A stretch of 64,000 nucleotides of DNA. Source: Xanthomonas rydalmerensis. GTDB taxonomy: Bacteria; Pseudomonadota; Gammaproteobacteria; Xanthomonadales; Xanthomonadaceae. The notes under the pieces are model-generated. The model did not search any database. It was given only the letters and a program-made list of their open reading frames with translations, and was not told the origin of the DNA. The position numbers were made by a program, and so were the translations under genes. Positions 56,443-64,000 of this stretch are shown one piece after another. The stretch lies in assembly GCF_033170385.1 (NCBI RefSeq), contig NZ_CP126170.1, positions 2,814,001-2,878,000 on the forward strand. The letters run 5' to 3'. Positions within the stretch are counted from its first letter, which is position 1; each line of letters opens with the position of its first letter.

Positions 56443-56847
56443 CTACCCCGGATACTTCGGGAACTTCTCATCGGGGTGGCTGGCCTTCCACTGCTTGTAG
56501 GCCGCCGTGCCCTCCCACGCCTTGAACGCCAGGGGAGTGCGACCGCGACCCGACCAGGTTTCCTGAGTGTGCGGAAGCCAGTATTTGGGGGCCACTTCCT
56601 TCTTGGCCTGGGCTGGACCAGCCTTGCGGCCACGGCCTGGGCTGCTGGCCCCGATGGCGACGGCCAGCTCGGCCTTCTGCTTCGGGGTGAAGTGCTCGCC
56701 GTACTGACTCAGCAGGCTCGTGATCTCCCTAAGAGCGGCGGCAGCCTGTTCTTGCCGGAGAGCGGCTTCCTGCTCTTCAAGCTTGCGGAGCTCCTCTTCG
56801 ATCTTGGCCTTGGCAGAGGTGATCGATTCCAACATTTTCTTACTCAT
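56443..56847 (-). CDS. H-NS-family nucleoid protein (xenogeneic silencer)
   Basis: 134 residues. A long N-terminal coiled-coil oligomerisation region (about 10-60) is followed by a basic linker (GRGRKAGPAQAKK). The C-terminal DNA-binding domain has TWSGRGRTPLAFKAW, the H-NS-type AT-hook-like loop. It would bind AT-rich foreign DNA and could repress the AT-rich cargo such as the Gabija-like and mod regions, or host genes. Confidence 0.85.
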   Translation of the reverse strand: MSKKMLESITSAKAKIEEELRKLEEQEAALRQEQAAAALREITSLLSQYGEHFTPKQKAELAVAIGASSPGRGRKAGPAQAKKEVAPKYWLPHTQETWSGRGRTPLAFKAWEGTAAYKQWKASHPDEKFPKYPG

Positions 56848-57496
56848 TGCATAGCAATCCTCAAGGAAGACTCAACAATACCGCATCTATAGATTGGCTC
56901 ATGCTCCCACCACATGCGGCCAACCAAGAAAGTTCAATCGAGGGCTCAAAGTCATAGTCGCCGTTAGACCGAGCAACCCCGTCAATGACGGCATTCAGCG
57001 GGAGCAGAGGACTACGCCAAGCTATCTACCCCCACTCGCCATCCACATCTTGCTTTCCGGATGCGGCTGCCGCTATGCACCCGAAGCAGGAGCGCTGGCC
57101 GCCGCTTATACCTTTCTAACTCCCCTGTTTGGCGGCTTGTGAACTGACCCGCAAGCCGAAAGGCGGCTCGGCTCTACTCTGAGGATGCTCACGTTGCTAA
57201 GACCAAGGACGTTGGGCTCTCTTGGTCGGAGCCGTGGGTCATGACATGACTAAACTGTTATGCACACTTGGGCCTTCACCATGCTGAGCATGGCTGCCAA
57301 TGATGCTATTTGCGCTCTATGTGCGCTAGCGTGGCAAACAAAGTATGGCTGAGCGAAAAGCGCCGCCTAAAGCAGATCTCTTAGCCGCCGAAGATATATT
57401 TACGAGTATCAGGCTTTCAATAACCCCTGATGGATTGGCCCTTGACTATCAGAAAATAGGAGTTAGCTTCCCCCCACAAATGGGCCACCTACTACC
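56848..57496. other. Long stretch without convincing genes
   Basis: About 650 bp, AT-richer towards its right end. A 249-bp plus-strand frame at 56894-57142 lacks a ribosome binding site and any motif. It must contain the promoter of the H-NS-like gene near 56850-56900. No repeats or RNA genes were recognised. Confidence 0.4.
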
Positions 57497-57673
57497 ATGA
57501 AACAAATGCATTCAAAGAAAGAGGATCGGATTCTGAACGTATGGGCTTCGGCCTTAGCCGTTGCTTATGGCACCCTCGTGGTGTTCATTTTGCTCACGCA
57601 ATCCGGCCATGCGACTTACCAGAAGGTAACCATATCAAGCAGAGCTTTAGCTACGCCATCTGCCGAAAAATAG
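57497..57673 (+). CDS. Possible small single-segment membrane protein
   Basis: 58 residues with one hydrophobic segment (VWASALAVAYGTLVVFILL). No clear ribosome binding site. Its 3' end overlaps the convergent gene at 57616, so it may be spurious. Confidence 0.3.
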   Translation: MKQMHSKKEDRILNVWASALAVAYGTLVVFILLTQSGHATYQKVTISSRALATPSAEK

Positions 57674-58047
57674 ATCCCGGCAAACCATATAGCCAGCCCC
57701 GAAACGCCGAAGACAGACGCCCACATCCGCGGCGACACGCTTGAGCACAGCCCCACGATCCATGACGCGACGACAAGACCTAGTACAATGAGGTTCACAC
57801 GGGAATAAGGATCCACCTTGCCAGGCACGGGGACCAGTCCCGCGAACGCCGCAATAACAATGACAGCCAAGGCTACCAGGAGACGCCATCCATCTCGCGC
57901 ATCTTTCGGCCAGCACTGCCATCGAGCGAACCCAGCGGGCTTTAAATCCTTCTCAGATTCGCTATCGCCATCCTTAACGGCAGTTGCTTTGTGCTCCACG
58001 TCGATTTCAGTTCCGGTATTCGGCACATTTTTCTTGTTCTCATTCAC
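57616..58047 (-). CDS. Membrane hypothetical protein
   Basis: 143 residues. A charged soluble N-terminus (about 1-50) precedes three hydrophobic segments (about 55-75, 85-102 and 107-128). No family recognised. It is the last cargo gene before the integrase, separated from it by about 110 bp. Confidence 0.6.
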   Translation of the reverse strand: MNENKKNVPNTGTEIDVEHKATAVKDGDSESEKDLKPAGFARWQCWPKDARDGWRLLVALAVIVIAAFAGLVPVPGKVDPYSRVNLIVLGLVVASWIVGLCSSVSPRMWASVFGVSGLAIWFAGIYFSADGVAKALLDMVTFW

Positions 58048-58154
58048 TTCAGCAATTCTCCATATCCGGCTTGCGATCTCCTTCAGGGGCCGAGGGTTAA
58101 AGTCGGAGCAGATCCGTCCCGCGCCTCACTCCGCCGCTTTAGCGATCATCTTGG

Positions 58155-59615
58155 TCAGCTCACCTTTAGTGCTAAATCGATAGCCCAAGTCAAAGCGGGG
58201 TGGCATGCCTCAGCCAACGCCCGCGGACTGAACTCCGTCTCATACGCATGGGCATGCTCCTGCCGGTCCGACAGCTCATGCCCCGTGTATTCCTCTCGCA
58301 TCTCCCGGTGGACCCTAGCCGCCTTCAGCGCGCCAATGACCGTATCCCGGAAACTATGGTGCCCCACCCTGCCGCCGCCGCGCGCCTTGATGCCCAGCTT
58401 CACCAGATAGCGTGAGAACGCATGCTGGGTCCGGCCCGCGGGGCCGTTCTTGGCATCGAAGCTGAGCTCCGGGAAAAGCTTCGTCTCGCCGGCGGCCTTA
58501 AGGCGCGCCACACGCTCCCAGAGGCCCATCTTGATGAGGTCCGGGTGCACCGGGGTCTTTCGATCGCTGGCATCGGTCTTGAGGCTCTTGTCCTCGCCCA
58601 TCCAGGTGAAGTGGAAGATCGGGAGCCCGTCCTCCTCCCGGCAATCCTCCAGCTCCAGCCTGGCCACCTCGTTGGAGCGCGCGCCGGTGTAGAGCAGGAT
58701 GAGCGGGAGCCACCGCGCCGCATCGCCCTTGAGCTGCTTGAAGTTCTCCGGGTCGAAGATGCGCTTGACCTGGTCCGGGGTGAACGCCTGCGAGCCGTGG
58801 CTCTTCGCCCGCTGCTTCTTCAACTGCTTGGGCACGGAGGCGTGCCCGGAGGCCGGGTTGTCGCCTTGCGGGTAGTGCCCGGCCGTCTGCGCCCACTTGA
58901 TGAAGTCTGCGCAGGCCGAGAACCGGTTGGTGATGTAAGTGATGACCCGCTTCTGCGCGGTCTCGTACAAGAACCACTCCGAGAAGTCGGTCCGCGTCAG
59001 TTCCTTCAGCATCACCGGCTGCTTGCCCTTGCCCTTGCCCTTGCGCTGGCTCGCCAAGAAGGCTTCCAGGTCCTTCAGGGCGCGGGTCTTCTGGACGATG
59101 GTCTTGGCGGTGTTCTTGCCCTGGATGCTGACCAGATACTTGTCGCGCGCAGCGGCGAGGGTCAGGCCAACGGGGCGAGCGTCACCGATGGGTTTGACGA
59201 CCCGGCGCGGCGGGAACGGCGTAGACAACGGCGCCGGCGCCGGCACCGCGTGCTCCGCCGCCAGCTTCTGGAACAACGCCAAGTCGTTCTGGTCGTTGAT
59301 CTCCACCTGCCCGAACGAAGCCCCGCCCGGCAGCTTTACGTCCTTGAGGATCAGCTCAAGCGACGACTTGCCCTCCAGGCTGCTCAAGAGCTCTTCCAGC
59401 TCCTTCCCCATGCTGCCGTTCCTGATGGCTGCGAAGGCCCGAGCATAGCGTTGCTGCAACAGCAACGCGTAGCCAAGCGCGGCGCGATCGCACGTCGTGC
59501 CTGCGCTGCGTTTGATGACCTTGCGTCCAAAGCGTGCCTGCAAGTCAGCAGGAACGCGCAAACGAACGTAGTAGCGGCCGGTCTCGCCGCGGGTGAGGTA
59601 GTGCGCGACTCGCAT
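58155..59615 (-). CDS. int: Tyrosine integrase of the tRNA-Ser element
   Basis: 486 residues from the ATG at 59615; the frame extends upstream through the tRNA terminator to 59696 only by chance. Catalytic residues: Arg in LLYTGARSNEVARLEL, HHSFRD (HxxR), TGHELSD and Tyr in EHAHAYETEF. A core-binding SAM-like domain with Lys-rich KGKGKGKQ precedes the catalytic part. The gene starts about 80 bp from the tRNA-Ser 3' end and reads away from it, as in many integrases that insert at tRNA 3' ends. Expression might come from read-through of the tRNA. Confidence 0.92.
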   Translation of the reverse strand: MRVAHYLTRGETGRYYVRLRVPADLQARFGRKVIKRSAGTTCDRAALGYALLLQQRYARAFAAIRNGSMGKELEELLSSLEGKSSLELILKDVKLPGGASFGQVEINDQNDLALFQKLAAEHAVPAPAPLSTPFPPRRVVKPIGDARPVGLTLAAARDKYLVSIQGKNTAKTIVQKTRALKDLEAFLASQRKGKGKGKQPVMLKELTRTDFSEWFLYETAQKRVITYITNRFSACADFIKWAQTAGHYPQGDNPASGHASVPKQLKKQRAKSHGSQAFTPDQVKRIFDPENFKQLKGDAARWLPLILLYTGARSNEVARLELEDCREEDGLPIFHFTWMGEDKSLKTDASDRKTPVHPDLIKMGLWERVARLKAAGETKLFPELSFDAKNGPAGRTQHAFSRYLVKLGIKARGGGRVGHHSFRDTVIGALKAARVHREMREEYTGHELSDRQEHAHAYETEFSPRALAEACHPALTWAIDLALKVS

Positions 59616-59647
59616 GGAAGTGTCCAAGCGAGTGTCCAAGGTGGCGA

Positions 59648-59687
59648 AAAAGAAAAACGCCCACAAATCGTTGATTTGCGGGCGTTT
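59648..59687 (-). terminator. tRNA-Ser terminator
   Basis: On the minus strand AAACGCCCGCAAATC-AAC-GATTTGTGGGCGTTT followed by a T-rich tail, starting 9 bases after the CCA end. Confidence 0.85.
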
Positions 59688-59696
59688 CTTTGACAC

Positions 59697-59713
59697 TGGC
59701 GGAGTGAGAGGGA
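59697..59713. other. Attachment-site core, right (att in tRNA-Ser)
   Basis: Last 17 bases of tRNA-Ser, identical to 24888-24904. The tRNA is intact, as expected when the element restores its 3' end. Confidence 0.85.
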
Positions 59714-59789
59714 TTCGAACCCTCGATAGAGCTTTTGACCCTATACTCCCTTAGCAGGGGAGCCCCTTCAGCCACTCGGGCATCACTCC
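59697..59789 (-). tRNA. serX: tRNA-Ser (GCT)
   Basis: 93 nt including encoded CCA. Acceptor stem GGAGTGA/TCACTCC, long variable arm typical of serine tRNA, T-arm GGTTCGAATCC, anticodon GCT at 59753-59755. Class II shape is clear. The symbol is provisional. Confidence 0.97.
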
Positions 59790-59871
59790 GGATTTCTGCG
59801 CTGCGGATATTTCCGCGACCGGGCGCGAAGAATACCGGGTTGTGGGGTCTCAGGTAAACCCTTTCGACGCA

Positions 59872-60087
59872 TCAATCGGCAGATTGATCGCCGCCGTGAC
59901 CGCCACCGTGCGAGTTCGGCTCGTCGCCGCGCTGGATGCGCTGGTAGATCTCTTCGCGATGCACCGCCACGTCCTTCGGCGCGGTGATGCCGATACGCAC
60001 TTGATTGCCCTTGACCCCAAGCACCGTCACGGTGACCGAATCGCCGATCATCAAGGTTTCGCCTACCCGGCGAGTCAGGATCAACAT
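59872..60087 (-). CDS. csrA: Carbon storage regulator CsrA/RsmA
   Basis: 71 residues. It begins [16 protein letters not shown] and continues [20 protein letters not shown], the full CsrA fold with its RNA-binding Arg in the VHREEI strand, then a Gly/His-rich tail. GGAG lies nine bases before the ATG. It binds GGA motifs in mRNA leaders. It follows alaS, as in Xanthomonas. Confidence 0.97.
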   Translation of the reverse strand: MLILTRRVGETLMIGDSVTVTVLGVKGNQVRIGITAPKDVAVHREEIYQRIQRGDEPNSHGGGHGGDQSAD

Positions 60088-60223
60088 TTTTAGAATTCTC
60101 CAGGGAACCGGTGGGCTTCACCGGCACGGCGCCCGCGCTGCGGCACGCCCCATAATGAAAGTGAAAAGAGGGGTGATGTTACGGGAAGCCGCGCCCTGCC
60201 AGCAAGGCGCGCCGCGCGTATGT

Positions 60224-62875
<2,652 letters not shown>

Positions 62876-62980
62876 GGGCTGGCTATAGACGAGCGGACGG
62901 GCTTCCTGGCATCCCTCTTAGATGAGGGCGCCCCGGAAACCGGACAAGACAACTCGCCAAGGGTAGCAGGCCCGGCCCGC

Positions 62981-63475
62981 TCAGTCCTCCGCAGCGTCGC
63001 GCACGGCGGCGCGGATGCTATCCCCATCGAAACCGCGCCGCGCCAGCAGATCGGCGGCCTTACGCTGCTGCGGCAGATCCATCGCCCCGGCAGCACCGAA
63101 GCGGCGCCGGACCAGATCGCGGGCGTTTTCGGTCCAGTCGCCCTCGAAGGCGCCCATCGCGGTGGCGATGGCCTCGCTGTCCAGGCCGTGGGTGCCAAGC
63201 TCGGCACGGATATGCAGCGGGCCGTAACCTGCCCCGGCGCGGCTGCGCACCAGCAGTTCGGCGAAACGGCCGTCGTCCTGCCAGCCCTCGCCGGTCAAGC
63301 GCTCCACCGCTTCGGCGGCGGCGTCGGCTTCCACCCCACGCGAACGCAGTTTACGGGTCAGTTCCTTGCGCGAATGCTCGCGCCGCACCAGCAGGCCCAG
63401 CGCCTTCTGCAACGGAGTCTGCTCCGGTTGCCGGCGACGCCGGCGTGGTGCTTCTTGTCCCTGTTCGTCGCTCAT
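62981..63475 (-). CDS. recX: RecX regulatory protein
   Basis: 164 residues from the ATG at 63475. Helical-repeat protein with [19 protein letters not shown] and later LVRRRFG, typical of RecX. It modulates RecA filaments. It lies 115 bp downstream of recA, the usual place. Confidence 0.93.
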   Translation of the reverse strand: MSDEQGQEAPRRRRRQPEQTPLQKALGLLVRREHSRKELTRKLRSRGVEADAAAEAVERLTGEGWQDDGRFAELLVRSRAGAGYGPLHIRAELGTHGLDSEAIATAMGAFEGDWTENARDLVRRRFGAAGAMDLPQQRKAADLLARRGFDGDSIRAAVRDAAED

Positions 63476-63590
63476 GGGCCATGCCACCCCATTCAAATGC
63501 GCCGTCCCTGGCGCGCGCCCTCCTGGTTTGCTCAAGACTGCCGAGGGAGACAAGCGGCACTGACTCCACCGCTCCCCCGGCAGAAAACCA

Positions 63591-64000
<410 letters not shown>

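Larger units (their letters stand above)
59520..59713. repeat. 194-bp direct repeat, right copy
   Basis: Counterpart of 24711-24904. It contains the integrase 5' end, the tRNA terminator and the tRNA 3' core. Confidence 0.9.

Noticed and set aside
56894..57142. 82-codon plus-strand frame
   Set aside because: No start signal, odd composition and no recognisable features.
58422..59693. 423-codon plus-strand frame opposite the integrase
   Set aside because: The integrase catalytic residues are intact on the minus strand.
59616..59696. Upstream extension of the integrase frame to 59696
   Set aside because: It would translate the tRNA terminator hairpin from a GTG; the ATG at 59615 starts the conserved sequence.

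Overview
The window looks like Xanthomonadaceae (Xanthomonas/Lysobacter-like) chromosome. The right end carries recA (partial), recX, alaS, csrA and tRNA-Ser(GCT), all on the minus strand, in the order known from Xanthomonas. The bulk of the sequence has the high GC expected of that family.

Region 1 (1-24459, plus strand) is a beta-lactam biosynthetic cluster. It begins inside a type I PKS (KS-AT-KR-ACP-TE) and continues with two MacB/FtsX-type permeases. Next come a 3745-residue tri-modular NRPS that I read as ACV synthetase (pcbAB), isopenicillin N synthase (pcbC), two DAOCS/DACS-type oxygenases (cefE, cefF), a class V aminotransferase-fold isopenicillin N epimerase (cefD) and a class C beta-lactamase. 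Together these make L-Aad-L-Cys-D-Val, close it to isopenicillin N, epimerise it, expand it to a cephem and hydroxylate C-3'. The PKS would belong to the peptide/polyketide side chain of a cephabacin-type product, as described for Lysobacter lactamgenus. Export would use the permeases and self-protection the beta-lactamase.

Region 2 (24888-59696) is a 34.8-kb integrated element at the 3' end of tRNA-Ser. It is bounded by a 17-bp tRNA-derived direct repeat lying inside a longer 194-bp, nearly identical direct repeat. The right copy contains the start of an intact tyrosine integrase. The left copy belongs to a truncated sibling integrase that begins about 185 bp after the beta-lactamase gene, so two elements appear to have used this tRNA in succession. 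The element has a MOBQ/MobA-MobL relaxase but no conjugation machinery, so it is probably an integrative mobilizable element. Cargo, in order: HNH and GIY-YIG nucleases; a decayed umuDC operon holding an unknown membrane-anchored gene; a type III restriction-modification operon that also encodes a Shedu-like nuclease; a candidate AHH-nuclease/XVIPCD type IV effector with a DUF1629 immunity gene; a secreted SNase; and a RadC-like protein. These are followed by a second tyrosine recombinase next to a Gabija-like pair (OLD nuclease plus UvrD-like helicase), an XRE regulator, a small set of envelope genes, a secreted DNA/RNA endonuclease and an H-NS-like silencer.

Region 3 (59697-64000) is the conserved core described above. 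All assignments come from reading motifs and lengths. No database search was run.
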